Made by a program: the position numbers and the translations under genes. A stretch of DNA of 64,000 bases. Origin: Cellulomonas cellasea. Lineage in GTDB: Bacteria > Actinomycetota > Actinomycetes > Actinomycetales > Cellulomonadaceae. Positions 35,600-43,360 of this stretch are shown here, piece after piece. The notes below the pieces were generated by a model that searched no databases, had not been told where the DNA came from, and saw only the letters and a list, made by a program, of their open reading frames with translations. The stretch covers positions 124,001 to 188,000 of the forward strand of contig NZ_JAUDBQ010000003.1 of the NCBI RefSeq assembly GCF_030372105.1, in the 5' to 3' direction. How positions within the stretch are numbered: position 1 is the first letter of the stretch; the number at the start of each line of letters is the position of its first letter.

Positions 35600-36624
35600 G
35601 CGGTGGCCACGTCCCCGGTCGGCTCGACGACGACCTTCAGCCCGGTGCGGTCGTCCGCGACGCGGAAGGCCTCGGCGGCGTCGGCCAGCGCATACGTGTG
35701 GCTGACCAGTGACGCCACGTCGACGAGCCCGCGCTCCACCAGGGCGATGGTGCGCGGGTACATCTCCTTCATGCGCCGCGACATCAGGATCGTCAGCCCC
35801 TTGCGGCGGGCGACAGACGCGGGGAACGTCGTGCTGTCCTCGGACGGGATGCCCGCGAGGACCACCCGGGCGCCGGGGCGGGCGGCGTGCATCGCGAGGT
35901 CGACCGCTTCGTCGGTTCCGGCGGCCTCGATGACGAGGTGCGCTCCCCCGCCGCCGGTGGCCGCGCTGACCAGGTCGAGGATCTGGGGGTCGCGGGGGTC
36001 GAGCGACTCGTCGGCGCCCAGCGCGTCGGCGGCGGCACGGCGGTGGGCCAGCGGCTCCACAGCGATCACGCGCCCGGCGCCCGCGACCCGGGCGAGCTGC
36101 ACCAGGCACAGGCCGATGGGCCCACAGCCGACCACCACGACCGTGGCGCCCAGGCGGGGCTTGCCCAAGTCCATCGCGTGCAGCGCGACGCCGAGCGGCT
36201 CGAGCACCGCCGTGTCCGCCGCGGACAGCGTGTCCGGCACGGGGTGGAGCAGGTGGCTCGGCCACGCCATGAGCTCGCGCAGCCCGCCGTCGGTCTTCCC
36301 ATGCCCGGCGAACCTGACGGTCGGGCACAGGTTGCGGTTGCCCTCCAGGCAGTGCTCGCACACGCCGCACGGGTCCGCGGGGTCGATCGCCACCCGCTGG
36401 CCGTCATCCGGTCCGCCGACCACCACCCCGGCCATCTCGTGGCCCAGCACCAGCGGGCTCGTCAGCCCGGCGTCGCCGATGCCCCCGTCCGTGAACCAGT
36501 GCAGGTCGGAACCGCACAACCCCACGGCGGTCACCCGGACGAGGCTCTCGCCTGCCGAGGGAACCGGGTCTGGCTCGTCGGTGAGCCGGATGTCGCCGAC
36601 TCCGTGCAACCGCGCGACCTTCAT
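35596..36624 (-). CDS. Zinc-dependent medium-chain dehydrogenase (polyol/sorbitol type)
   Basis: A 342-residue MDR enzyme. The catalytic zinc site begins with Cys in 'VGLCGSDLHWF', and includes the 'LGHEMAGVV' motif; the structural zinc lobe is 'DPCGVCEHCLEGNRNLC'. The NAD fold is 'VVVVGCGPIGLCLVQLARVAG'. It oxidises a sugar alcohol or similar with NAD(P). Linked by a 4-base overlap to the downstream sugar kinase. A 5-base inverted repeat (GATCG-TAT-CGATC) lies about 50 bases upstream. The ATG at 36,624 gives the standard N-terminus 'MKVARLHG'. Confidence 0.92.
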   Translation of the reverse strand: MKVARLHGVGDIRLTDEPDPVPSAGESLVRVTAVGLCGSDLHWFTDGGIGDAGLTSPLVLGHEMAGVVVGGPDDGQRVAIDPADPCGVCEHCLEGNRNLCPTVRFAGHGKTDGGLRELMAWPSHLLHPVPDTLSAADTAVLEPLGVALHAMDLGKPRLGATVVVVGCGPIGLCLVQLARVAGAGRVIAVEPLAHRRAAADALGADESLDPRDPQILDLVSAATGGGGAHLVIEAAGTDEAVDLAMHAARPGARVVLAGIPSEDSTTFPASVARRKGLTILMSRRMKEMYPRTIALVERGLVDVASLVSHTYALADAAEAFRVADDRTGLKVVVEPTGDVATA

Positions 36625-36674
36625 CGGTGCGCCACCACCTTCGTCTCCCGGCCCGGGACGCCCCGGGCCGGCTC

Positions 36675-36687
36675 GATCGTATCGATC
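36675..36687. promoter_or_regulatory. Possible operator upstream of dehydrogenase/kinase operon
   Basis: GATCG and CGATC around TAT, 51 bases before the dehydrogenase start. Short, so chance is possible; no regulator gene is adjacent. Confidence 0.3.
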
Positions 36688-36825
36688 TGTCCTGACGGGT
36701 CGGCGGGACGTCGGTCGGCGGCGGCCCGGGGCCGGGCTGTCCGGTGTCGCTCGCGGTGCAACGGGTGTCCGATAGGACTGAGCGCCGCCACAGCCGCTGG
36801 CGGCCCGAGGTTGCGGGGGGATGCC

Positions 36826-37095
36826 ATGTCTGCGTGGGACGAGAGCCAGTGGATCGACTACGACGCCGAGGTCATCAACGTGTTCAGCTCGGGGACCCAC
36901 GCGTGGATCGAGTACCGGTACTCGGTCTGGTACGTGGGGTGGCGTCGGCTGCGGGTGGACGACCAGCACCAGCTCGTGCAACTCCTCGGAGTGGCGACGG
37001 CCGCGAAGGCGAACCGGTGGACGGTCCGCGTGAGGGCGACCGCGTCGGGCGGCCCCGGCGGGCTCGCGGAGATCACCGCCATCCAGACGAAGTGA
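36826..37095 (+). CDS. Small protein of unknown function
   Basis: An 89-residue protein rich in Trp and Tyr, with alternating strand pattern: 'WIDYDAEVINVFSSGTHAWIEY', 'YSVWYVGWRRLRVDDQHQL', 'WTVRVRATASG' and 'AEITAIQTK'. It looks like a small all-beta domain. GGGGGG just upstream of the ATG is a plausible ribosome site. I do not recognise the family. It is divergent from the dehydrogenase operon. Confidence 0.6.
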   Translation: MSAWDESQWIDYDAEVINVFSSGTHAWIEYRYSVWYVGWRRLRVDDQHQLVQLLGVATAAKANRWTVRVRATASGGPGGLAEITAIQTK

Positions 37096-37110
37096 CGGGA
37101 GGGCTCGACG

Positions 37111-37701
37111 ATGACGGAGCCACTGGTGGGGGCGCCGTTCGACGCCCCCGCAGACGAGTCACAGGGGGATGCCCGCGCCCGTCCCGGGCTTCCTGACCGG
37201 AGACAGGCCGGCGCCGGGGAGCAGCCTGTCGGGGCGCGTGTCGAGGCGGTCGGTCACGATGACGCGGCCATCCCAGGGGGCCCATTCGAGCCCGCCGACG
37301 AGCCCGCCGCCCCCTGGGGCGCCGACCTCGCGGAAGGCCAGGACGGGGATCTCGCCCTCCCCGAGGGAGCTGGGTCCAGCATCGTGAACCCCACGCCAGG
37401 CGTGGCGGGCGCCTCCGACATGGACGGCCTCCCGCTCGGCGCGGACGCCCGTGCCCGCCCAGAGGAGTGCGACTCGCGTGCGCTCCCGGGCGCCGGTCAG
37501 GCCGTCGAGGGCGAGCCCGTCGAGCCGTTCGGCCACGGCGCCACGCCCGACGACGCTGATCCGCGCGCTCATCCGCCCGGGCGCCCGGTGGCGGGCGGCG
37601 CCGAGCCACGACCGTTCGGCGCCCGTGGGGCGAGCCGCGACGGCGGGGACCGGCGGGTGGCGCCCCCCGCCCGGGAGGGGCGACGCCTGGGCAGTGGCTG
37701 A
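37111..37701 (+). CDS. Disordered Pro/Gly/Asp-rich ORF, doubtful
   Basis: A 196-codon frame starting 15 bases after the preceding stop, with GGGAGGG 7 bases before the ATG. The protein would be almost devoid of hydrophobic residues and rich in G, A, P, D, E and R, i.e. wholly disordered. Third-position GC (about 84 %) is lower than in neighbouring genes. An antisense frame (37,159-37,572) looks more like a folded protein. Only one of the two is likely real. Confidence 0.35.
   Translation: MTEPLVGAPFDAPADESQGDARARPGLPDRRQAGAGEQPVGARVEAVGHDDAAIPGGPFEPADEPAAPWGADLAEGQDGDLALPEGAGSSIVNPTPGVAGASDMDGLPLGADARARPEECDSRALPGAGQAVEGEPVEPFGHGATPDDADPRAHPPGRPVAGGAEPRPFGARGASRDGGDRRVAPPAREGRRLGSG
37159..37572 (-). 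CDS. Hypothetical protein, antisense to the preceding ORF
   Basis: A 137-codon frame from an ATG at 37,572 with a more protein-like composition than the plus-strand frame: alternating segments 'RISVVGRGAVAERLDGLAL', 'RTRVALLWAGTG', 'GEIPVLAFREVG' and 'GRVIVTDRLDTRPDRLLPG'. Third-position GC is about 89 %. No clear ribosome site (GGCGG adjacent to the ATG). The open frame extends to 37,713. No family recognised. Confidence 0.4.
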   Translation of the reverse strand: MSARISVVGRGAVAERLDGLALDGLTGARERTRVALLWAGTGVRAEREAVHVGGARHAWRGVHDAGPSSLGEGEIPVLAFREVGAPGGGGLVGGLEWAPWDGRVIVTDRLDTRPDRLLPGAGLSPVRKPGTGAGIPL

Positions 37702-37757
37702 GGCGTCATCCACACGCTGTGCGGCGAGGCCTGCCGCTCGTCGGGCAACACAGCGCC

Positions 37758-37763
37758 TAGCCT
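37758..37763 (+). promoter_or_regulatory. Candidate -10 box, leaderless HNH gene
   Basis: TAGCCT, 6 bases before the ATG at 37,770. Confidence 0.4.
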
Positions 37764-37769
37764 GGGCGG

Positions 37770-38201
37770 ATGGCGGTCGTCAGAAGTCGTCGGGCCCGGG
37801 CGGCACGCAAGCGCAAGCGCCGGATGGACAGCGTCGAGCATGATCTGACCGACGAGCAGTGGACCGCGCTCCAGCACGCCTGGAGTGGCTGTGCCTACTG
37901 CGGGGCCACGGGCACGCCGCTGCAGCGCGACTGTGTGCTGCCGCTCTCCCGGGGCGGCCGCTACACGCTGGACAACATCGCGCCGGCCTGCCGGTCCTGC
38001 AACGCCAGCAAGTGCAACGACGAGGTCACCGCGTGGCTGCGGCGCAAGCGGCTCGACGAGCGGGCGTTCCTGGTGCGCCACCTGGAGATCCAGGCCGCGC
38101 TCGCCGGGCGGTTCCCCGCCGCGCCTGATCCGGCCCCCTCCCTGGCCACGCCTCTCGACCCGCCTAGTGCCGCGGCGAGAGCGCCACTCGACCCCGCCTA
38201 G
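37770..38201 (+). CDS. HNH endonuclease family protein
   Basis: A 143-residue protein with an HNH domain: CxxC in 'SGCAYCGATG' near residue 41, 'RDCVLPLSRGGRYTLDNIAPAC' carrying the central D/N core, and a second CxxC in 'CRSCNASKCND' near 76. The typical first His is replaced by the Cys-rich form 'DCVLPLSRGG' common in actinobacterial members. The N-terminus is strongly basic. It cuts or binds DNA; role unknown (phage, restriction or repair). The ATG is 6 bases after TAGCCT, with no ribosome site, pointing to a leaderless mRNA. Confidence 0.8.
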   Translation: MAVVRSRRARAARKRKRRMDSVEHDLTDEQWTALQHAWSGCAYCGATGTPLQRDCVLPLSRGGRYTLDNIAPACRSCNASKCNDEVTAWLRRKRLDERAFLVRHLEIQAALAGRFPAAPDPAPSLATPLDPPSAAARAPLDPA

Positions 38202-38249
38202 CCCCGCGGGGCGCACCGGGCCCGCCCGCCCTGTCGACGCGTCTTTTCG

Positions 38250-38255
38250 TACGAT
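38250..38255 (+). promoter_or_regulatory. Candidate -10 box, leaderless histidine kinase gene
   Basis: TACGAT, 6 bases before the ATG at 38,262, preceded by an AT-richer TCTTTTCG. Confidence 0.45.
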
Positions 38256-38261
38256 GTGCGC

Positions 38262-39422
38262 ATGACGGCGCACCGCGTTGCCGGTCGTCCAGCGGGCAGC
38301 ACGCCCGCGTCTGCGCCCTGGCTGCTGTACGACGCGCTGCTCGCGGTGGGGGTGGCCCTCACGCTCTCGCTGCTGATCAGCGCAGGGGTCGGCGACGAGC
38401 GGCCCGACGCGTGGGCCTACCTCTGGGCGGTCGGGCTGGGCGCGCTGATGTTCGTCCGACGTGCGTACCCGACGCTCGTGGTCGCGCTGACCGTCCTGGG
38501 CTTCGTCGCCTACTACGCCGCTGGCTACACGCCGATCGGCGTTGCCGCGCCCGTCGCCGCCGCGGTGTTCTCCGCGGCGGAGTCCGCGCGACTCGCGGCC
38601 GCGATCGGCGGCTCCCTCGTGGTCGTGGCGGTGTCCGCGACGTATCGGCTCGCCGCCGGCCAGGATCCCGCGTTCGTCCTGGGCTACGACCTGCCGCAGA
38701 ACCTCCTCGTCCTGGCCGCCGCCGTCGCGCTGGGCGACAGCATCCGGTCGCGGCGCGAGGTCCAGCGCCAGTCCACCCAGATCGCGTCGCTCACCGCCGA
38801 GCAGTACCGCCGGGAGGCGGAGGAGCGTCTCACCGCCGAGCGGCTCGCGACGTCCCGCGACCTCCACGACTCGATCGGGCACTCGCTCGCGGTGATCTCG
38901 CTCCACACCGAGGTCGCCCGGGAGGCGACGGCTCCGGATGACGCGTCACGGGCACTCGAGGTGATCCGGACGACGACGTCGGGGGCGATGTCGGACCTCC
39001 GCCGCACCGTCGCGGGGCTGCGCCGCGGCGAGCAGCCGCCACGCCACACCCCGGGCATCGCCGCGCTCGACGCCGCGATCGAGCCCGCGCGAGCCGCCGG
39101 AATCTCCGTGACCGTGGACAACGACGTGCAAGGGCCGCTGCCCGGCGCCATCGAGACGGCTGTCTTCCGCGTCGTCCAGGAGTCGATCACCAACATCGTG
39201 CGCCACTCCGCCGCCACGGAGGCCACCGTGCGGATCGACGCGGACGACGGAGCCGTGCGCGTCCGGGTCGCTGACAACGGGCCGGTCACCTCGACGGCGC
39301 CGGCAGGCCACGGCCTGCTGGGGATGCGCGAGCGGGTCGAGGGACTCGGAGGCAGCCTCGCCACCCGCCGCACCGACCCCGGCTTCGAGGTGGACGCCAC
39401 GCTGCCCTGGGAGGGGCCGTGA
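38262..39422 (+). CDS. Sensor histidine kinase, NarL/HisKA_3 type
   Basis: A 386-residue kinase. Four to six membrane helices fill residues about 20-165, with no sizeable extracellular loop, then a short coiled coil ('RREVQRQSTQIASLTAEQYRREAEERL'-like heptads, about 170-195). The phospho-acceptor is in 'SRDLHDSIGHSLAVISLH' (HisKA_3); the ATPase has N-box 'SITNIVRHSAATEA' and G-box 'VADNGP' and 'GHGLLGMRERVEGLGG'. The signal is unknown; an intramembrane-sensing kinase is likely. Its stop overlaps the start of the cognate response regulator by 4 bases. Confidence 0.93.
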   Translation: MTAHRVAGRPAGSTPASAPWLLYDALLAVGVALTLSLLISAGVGDERPDAWAYLWAVGLGALMFVRRAYPTLVVALTVLGFVAYYAAGYTPIGVAAPVAAAVFSAAESARLAAAIGGSLVVVAVSATYRLAAGQDPAFVLGYDLPQNLLVLAAAVALGDSIRSRREVQRQSTQIASLTAEQYRREAEERLTAERLATSRDLHDSIGHSLAVISLHTEVAREATAPDDASRALEVIRTTTSGAMSDLRRTVAGLRRGEQPPRHTPGIAALDAAIEPARAAGISVTVDNDVQGPLPGAIETAVFRVVQESITNIVRHSAATEATVRIDADDGAVRVRVADNGPVTSTAPAGHGLLGMRERVEGLGGSLATRRTDPGFEVDATLPWEGP

Positions 39423-40069
39423 TCTCGATCGTCCTCGTCGACGACCAGGACCTGGTGCGGACGGGCCTGCGCACTTTGCTGGCCAATGACGGCGACCTGC
39501 GCGTGGTCGCGGAGGCCAACGACGGCCGGCGCGGCGTCGAGAGCACGCTGCGGCGCCGGCCCGACGTCGTGCTGATGGACATCCGGATGCCGGTGATGGA
39601 CGGCATCGAGGCGACCCGGCTCATCCGCCAGGACGCGCGGCTCGACGACGTGCGCATCGTCATCCTCACGACGTTCGACGACGACCGGGATGTGGTGGAG
39701 GCGATCCGCGCCGGCGCCGTCGGCTATCTGCTGAAGGACACCCCCGGCCCCGATCTCCGCGATGCCGTCCGCCGGGTCGCGGGCGGCGAGAAGCTCCTCT
39801 CCCCCGCCATCGCGGGAAAGCTCGTGGACATCGTCGCCGCCGGGCCTCCCGCGCCGACGGCCGACCCCCGCCTGGCGCTGCTCAGCGAGCGCGAGTTCGA
39901 GGTCCTCGTCCGGGTGGGCAACGGCGACACGAATGACGAGATCGCGGCCCGGCTGTTCCTGAGCCCCGCGACGTCGCGCACCTACGTCAGCCGCATCCTG
40001 GCCAAGCTCGGCGCCCGGGACAGGACGGAGCTCGCTGTGATCGCGCATCGAGCGGGCCTGGTGTCCTGA
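39419..40069 (+). CDS. LuxR/NarL-family response regulator
   Basis: A 216-residue regulator. The receiver domain has the phospho-acceptor Asp in 'DVVLMDIRMPVMDGIEATR', acidic pocket 'VLVDDQD' and the Lys in 'GYLLKDTP'. The C-terminal LuxR helix-turn-helix is 'LLSEREFEVLVRVGNGDTND' followed by 'IAARLFLSPATSRTYVSRIL'. It starts at a GTG overlapping the kinase stop (GTGA), so the pair is coupled. Targets are unknown; the genes downstream at 40,166 and 41,503 have conspicuous operator-like sequences. Confidence 0.95.
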   Translation: MISIVLVDDQDLVRTGLRTLLANDGDLRVVAEANDGRRGVESTLRRRPDVVLMDIRMPVMDGIEATRLIRQDARLDDVRIVILTTFDDDRDVVEAIRAGAVGYLLKDTPGPDLRDAVRRVAGGEKLLSPAIAGKLVDIVAAGPPAPTADPRLALLSEREFEVLVRVGNGDTNDEIAARLFLSPATSRTYVSRILAKLGARDRTELAVIAHRAGLVS

Positions 40070-40133
40070 CCCTCGGGCGCACGCGCTGACGCCGCACCCC
40101 AGGGGTCCCGACCCGATGCCGTACTGTCGGGGC

Positions 40134-40151
40134 GCGGACCACGTGGTCCGC
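40134..40151. promoter_or_regulatory. 18-base perfect palindrome, probable operator
   Basis: GCGGACCACGTGGTCCGC, 14 bases before the ATG at 40,166, just downstream of a TACTGT box (40,122-40,127). Placement suggests a repressor site over the transcript start. Confidence 0.55.
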
Positions 40152-40165
40152 ACGAGGGAGCCACG

Positions 40166-41323
40166 ATGACCGCCAGGTCCGGCGCTATCCACCTCGGAGT
40201 GCCGGCGACGTCCCGCAAACAGGACGAGCGCCGGCTCCCGATCCACCCCGAGCATCTCGAGCGGATCGACCCCGGCCTCCGCGCCCGCATGATCCTCGAG
40301 CACGGCTACGGCGCCGCCTTCGGGGCCACCGACGACCACCTGCGCACGCTGGTCGGCGACGTGTGCTCGCGCGCCGAGCTGCTGGAGCGCGCCGACGTCG
40401 TGCTCCTGCCCAAGCCGCAGGCGGCCGACCTTGCCGAGCTGCGCGAGGGGCAGGTGCTGTGGGGCTGGCCGCATTGCGTGCAGGACGCCGCGCTGACCCA
40501 GGTGGCCGTGGACCGGCGGCTCACGCTGATCGCCTTCGAGGCCATGAACCACTGGGCCCACGACGGCGGGTTCGGGCTGCACGTGTTCCACAAGAACAAC
40601 GAGCTCGCGGGGTACTGCTCGGTGCTGCACGCGCTCGAGCTGAACGGGGCGACCGGCGACTACGGGCGGCGACTGCGCGCGGTGGTGATCGGCTTCGGCG
40701 CGACCGCGCGCGGGGCCGTGACGGCGCTCAACGCGCACGGCGTGCACGACGTCCACGTCCTCACGCAGCGGGGCGTCGCGGCCGTCGGATCCCCGATCCA
40801 CTCGGTGCGGATCTCGCAGCTCGACCATGACGAGGTCGCGCCGTTCGTGAGCCATGTCCTCACCGAGACCGGGCGCGAGCCGCTCGCCCCGTTCCTCGCG
40901 ACGTTCGACATCGTCGTCAACTGCACGCTGCAGGATCCCGCCGCCCCGCTCACCTACCTCAGCGAGGCCCAGCTGGAGGGGTTCCGACCGGGCAGCCTGG
41001 TCGTGGACGTCTCGTGCGACGAGGGCATGGGGTTCACATGGGCGCGCACCACCACGTTCGCCTCGCCGACGTTCGACGTCGGGGACCGCGTGCGCTACTA
41101 CGGGGTCGACCACAGCCCGTCTTACCTGTGGGCGTCAGCCACCTGGGAGATCAGCGAGGCGCTGCTCCCCTTCCTGCCCACGGTTATGGCGGGCCCGGCG
41201 GCGTGGGACGAGGACCAGACCATCGGCCGGGCCATCGAGGTGCGGGACGGGTCCGTGGTCAACCCGGCGATCCTCGACTTCCAAGGCCGGGCCGCGCAGT
41301 ACCCGCACATTCGCGCGGCGTAG
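40166..41323 (+). CDS. N5-(carboxyethyl)ornithine synthase-like opine dehydrogenase
   Basis: A 385-residue protein of the alanine-dehydrogenase-like group, closest in pattern to N5-(carboxyethyl)ornithine synthase: 'LGVPATSRKQDERRLPIHPEHL', 'RADVVLLPKPQAADLAEL', 'LWGWPHCVQDAALTQVAVDR', 'IAFEAMNHWAHDGGFGLHVF' and the NAD-binding 'AVVIGFGATARGAVTALNAHG'. It would condense an amino acid with pyruvate using NADPH. 'VVDVSCDEGMGFTWARTT' is a conserved later block. GAGGGAG lies about 6 bases before the ATG. An 18-base palindrome overlaps the leader. Confidence 0.85.
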   Translation: MTARSGAIHLGVPATSRKQDERRLPIHPEHLERIDPGLRARMILEHGYGAAFGATDDHLRTLVGDVCSRAELLERADVVLLPKPQAADLAELREGQVLWGWPHCVQDAALTQVAVDRRLTLIAFEAMNHWAHDGGFGLHVFHKNNELAGYCSVLHALELNGATGDYGRRLRAVVIGFGATARGAVTALNAHGVHDVHVLTQRGVAAVGSPIHSVRISQLDHDEVAPFVSHVLTETGREPLAPFLATFDIVVNCTLQDPAAPLTYLSEAQLEGFRPGSLVVDVSCDEGMGFTWARTTTFASPTFDVGDRVRYYGVDHSPSYLWASATWEISEALLPFLPTVMAGPAAWDEDQTIGRAIEVRDGSVVNPAILDFQGRAAQYPHIRAA

Positions 41324-41374
41324 GGCGGGTGCGGGACCGCTCCGCAAGTGGCTCTCGGCCGCGAGCCCGTTCGC

Positions 41375-41411
41375 AGGACCTAGGGCCCGACCAGCGCAGG
41401 ACCTAGGCCCT
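41375..41411. promoter_or_regulatory. Two DosR-box-like repeats
   Basis: AGGACCTAGGGCCC (41,375-41,388) and AGGACCTAGGCCCT (41,398-41,411), spaced 23 bases, upstream of the epimerase gene by about 90 bases. The 5-4-5 layout resembles the DosR/DevR motif GGGAC-N4-GTCCC. Confidence 0.35.
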
Positions 41412-41502
41412 CATCGGCCTCGGACGCCCCCGAACAGACTGGTCACGGCGGCACGGGCCGTCACGGCGCCGGGGGCGCCGGAGCACTGTAGGGAGCCACA
41501 CC

Positions 41503-42501
41503 ATGGACTCGGTCCTCGTCATCGGAGGCACCGGCCTCCTCGGTTACCACACCACGCTCGAGCTGCTGCGGCGGGGCTACGCCGTGACGTCGCTGGCGCT
41601 GCCGCCCATGCCTGTCGAAGACCTGTTCCCCGCCGAGGTGGAGAACGTCTTGGCCGATGTCAGCGCGCTGTCCGACGACGAGCTCGCGACGCTCCTCGCA
41701 GGACGGCACGCGGTGGTCTACGCCGCGGGCGCCGATGAGCGCGTCATTCCCGACGCCCCGTCAGCGCACTTCTTCTACGAGGCGAACGTGCGCCCCGTGC
41801 AGCGCGTGGCGCGGCTCGCGCGGGCCGCGGGCGTCGAGAAGTTCGTGCTGTTCAACTCCTACACCGCCGAGTTCGCCGAGCAGTGGCCCGACCTGGGCTA
41901 CCGGACGCGCAACGGCTACCCGCGCACCCGGCTCGCGCAGGAGGAGATCGCGTACCTCGAGGGCGACGGGGCGATGGACGTCATGTCGCTGCGCCTGCCG
42001 TACATCTTCGGCACGATGCCCGGCCGCACACCGCTGTGGCAGATGTTCATCGACCTGATCCGCAGGCAGCCGGGCTTCGTGGGCGTCGGCGCCGGCTCCA
42101 CGTCGTCGGTCACCGTCGAGCAGGTCGCCCAGGCCACCGTCGGAGCCATCGAACACGGCGAGCACGGCGGGCGGTACCCGATCAACGGCTACAACCTGAC
42201 GTACCTCGAGTTCCACCGCACCATCTGCGAGCTGATCGGCCGCGACCCCGACGAGGTCGGCGTCGTGCCGCTCGAGGTCTTGCTCCCCGTCGTCGAGCAG
42301 CATGACGCCGCAGCGGCCGCCGCGGGCAAGGAGCATGGGATCCACGTGAGCGACTCCACGCGGTTCAACGCCCGCGATGCCGTGTCCGACCCGGCTCCGA
42401 CGCAGGCCGTGCTCCGCTACGCCGACGCCGACGTGCCCGCGGCGATCGTCGAGACGATCCAGGCCTGCCTGGCCATCGAGGCCCAGGCCGCGACGGCCTG
42501 A
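41503..42501 (+). CDS. NAD-dependent epimerase/reductase, atypical SDR
   Basis: A 332-residue extended SDR. The cofactor motif is 'SVLVIGGTGLLGYHTTLELL'. 'ADVSALSDDELATLLAGRHAVVYAAG' and 'FFYEANVRPVQRVARLARAAGVEKFVLF' are typical. At the active site 'NGYPRTRLAQEE' has Tyr but Arg instead of the catalytic Lys, so activity is uncertain. 'LRLPYIFGTMPGRTPLW' and 'YPINGYNLTYLEFHRTI' are the substrate-side blocks. GTAGGGAG lies 7 bases before the ATG. Substrate unknown. Confidence 0.85.
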   Translation: MDSVLVIGGTGLLGYHTTLELLRRGYAVTSLALPPMPVEDLFPAEVENVLADVSALSDDELATLLAGRHAVVYAAGADERVIPDAPSAHFFYEANVRPVQRVARLARAAGVEKFVLFNSYTAEFAEQWPDLGYRTRNGYPRTRLAQEEIAYLEGDGAMDVMSLRLPYIFGTMPGRTPLWQMFIDLIRRQPGFVGVGAGSTSSVTVEQVAQATVGAIEHGEHGGRYPINGYNLTYLEFHRTICELIGRDPDEVGVVPLEVLLPVVEQHDAAAAAAGKEHGIHVSDSTRFNARDAVSDPAPTQAVLRYADADVPAAIVETIQACLAIEAQAATA

Positions 42502-42520
42502 TCGCACCCGCGACGGCAGT

Positions 42521-42548
42521 CCGGCGATCCCGTCCGCGGGATCGCCGG
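42521..42548. terminator. 12-base-pair hairpin terminator between convergent genes
   Basis: CCGGCGATCCCG (42,521-42,532) pairs exactly with CGGGATCGCCGG (42,537-42,548) around TCCG, between the epimerase and tetR stops. Confidence 0.75.
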
Positions 42549-42600
42549 CGCCGTGTGCGCCCGGTGATCGGCGGGCGCGGACGCAGGTGACGGCCGCTGG

Positions 42601-43260
42601 TCAGCGCGGATCGGGCCGCCGGGCGTAGGCGCGCATGAAGGCGTGGACGCCGCCGGCCATGATGTCGTGGACGCGGCCGGGGTCGTTCCGGGTCGAGTAG
42701 TCCTCGTTGAGGACGAGCAGCACCGTGAGCGCGTTGAAGTGGTCGGCGGCGACGGCTGGGTCGTCGACGTCGAGCAGTCCCCGTTCGGCGTAGTGGGCGA
42801 TGCGCTCGGCGAGCGCCCGCCGGTGCGCGACTCCGAGCGGATGGCCGGTGAGCTCGGGCAGCATGGCCTCGTTCTCGGTGATGAGCTTGACCGCGGCGGC
42901 GTAGTCCGCCGAGGCGAGCATCGAGGCCCCGAGCTGCACGGCGAAGTCGGCGAGCGCGCGCTCCAGGCCCGCGGTGTCGTCGATCTCGGCGCCGTCTGGC
43001 AGGTTGTCGGCGATCGCGGCGCGCAGCGTGCGCAGCGCCGACGTGCCCGCGTCCTCGATGACGCCCAGCAGGAGTCTGCGCTTGTCGCCGTAGTAGTCGT
43101 AGACGGTCCGCTTCGACACGGCGGCCTGTGCCGCGACGGCATCCATGCTGGTGCGCTCGACCCCGTTCCGCACGAAGAGCTCACGTGCCGCGGCGAGGAT
43201 CCCCGCGCGCTTGTGCGCGAGACCCTCGCGCACCGTTTTCTCGCTCGATTCGGCGGTCAC
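42601..43260 (-). CDS. TetR family transcriptional repressor
   Basis: A 219-residue TetR protein. The N-terminal DNA-binding domain is 'RAGILAAARELFVRNGVERT' plus 'MDAVAAQAAVSKRTVYDYYGDKRRLL', and the ligand domain continues with helical 'LRAAIADNLPDGAEIDD'. It is divergent from an ABC transporter operon; the 100-base gap contains an 8-8 palindrome and a third half-site, so it very likely represses the transporter and itself. A GTG at 43,260 is the start. The inducer is unknown. Confidence 0.92.
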   Translation of the reverse strand: MTAESSEKTVREGLAHKRAGILAAARELFVRNGVERTSMDAVAAQAAVSKRTVYDYYGDKRRLLLGVIEDAGTSALRTLRAAIADNLPDGAEIDDTAGLERALADFAVQLGASMLASADYAAAVKLITENEAMLPELTGHPLGVAHRRALAERIAHYAERGLLDVDDPAVAADHFNALTVLLVLNEDYSTRNDPGRVHDIMAGGVHAFMRAYARRPDPR

Positions 43261-43311
43261 ATCAGCCTTCCGGGTCGTTCCTGGGGATCACGTCCACGTC
43301 CACCAGGGAGC

Positions 43312-43350
43312 CTACACCGACCAGTGCAGCACCTACACCGCACGGTGTAG
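43312..43350. promoter_or_regulatory. TetR-type operator, palindrome plus extra half-site
   Basis: CTACACCG (43,333-43,340) and CGGTGTAG (43,343-43,350) around CA; the same half-site CTACACCG also at 43,312-43,319. A TAGTGT box at 43,348-43,353 overlaps the right arm and is 7 bases before the ABC gene ATG, which lacks a ribosome site, so the operator would block this promoter. Confidence 0.75.
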
Positions 43351-43360
43351 TGTCGCTCAC

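Noticed and set aside
38262-40069. Two-component pair as a DevS/DevR (dormancy) system
   Set aside because: The kinase has no GAF or haem-binding domains, only membrane helices and a HisKA_3 catalytic part; the DosR-like boxes nearby are not enough.
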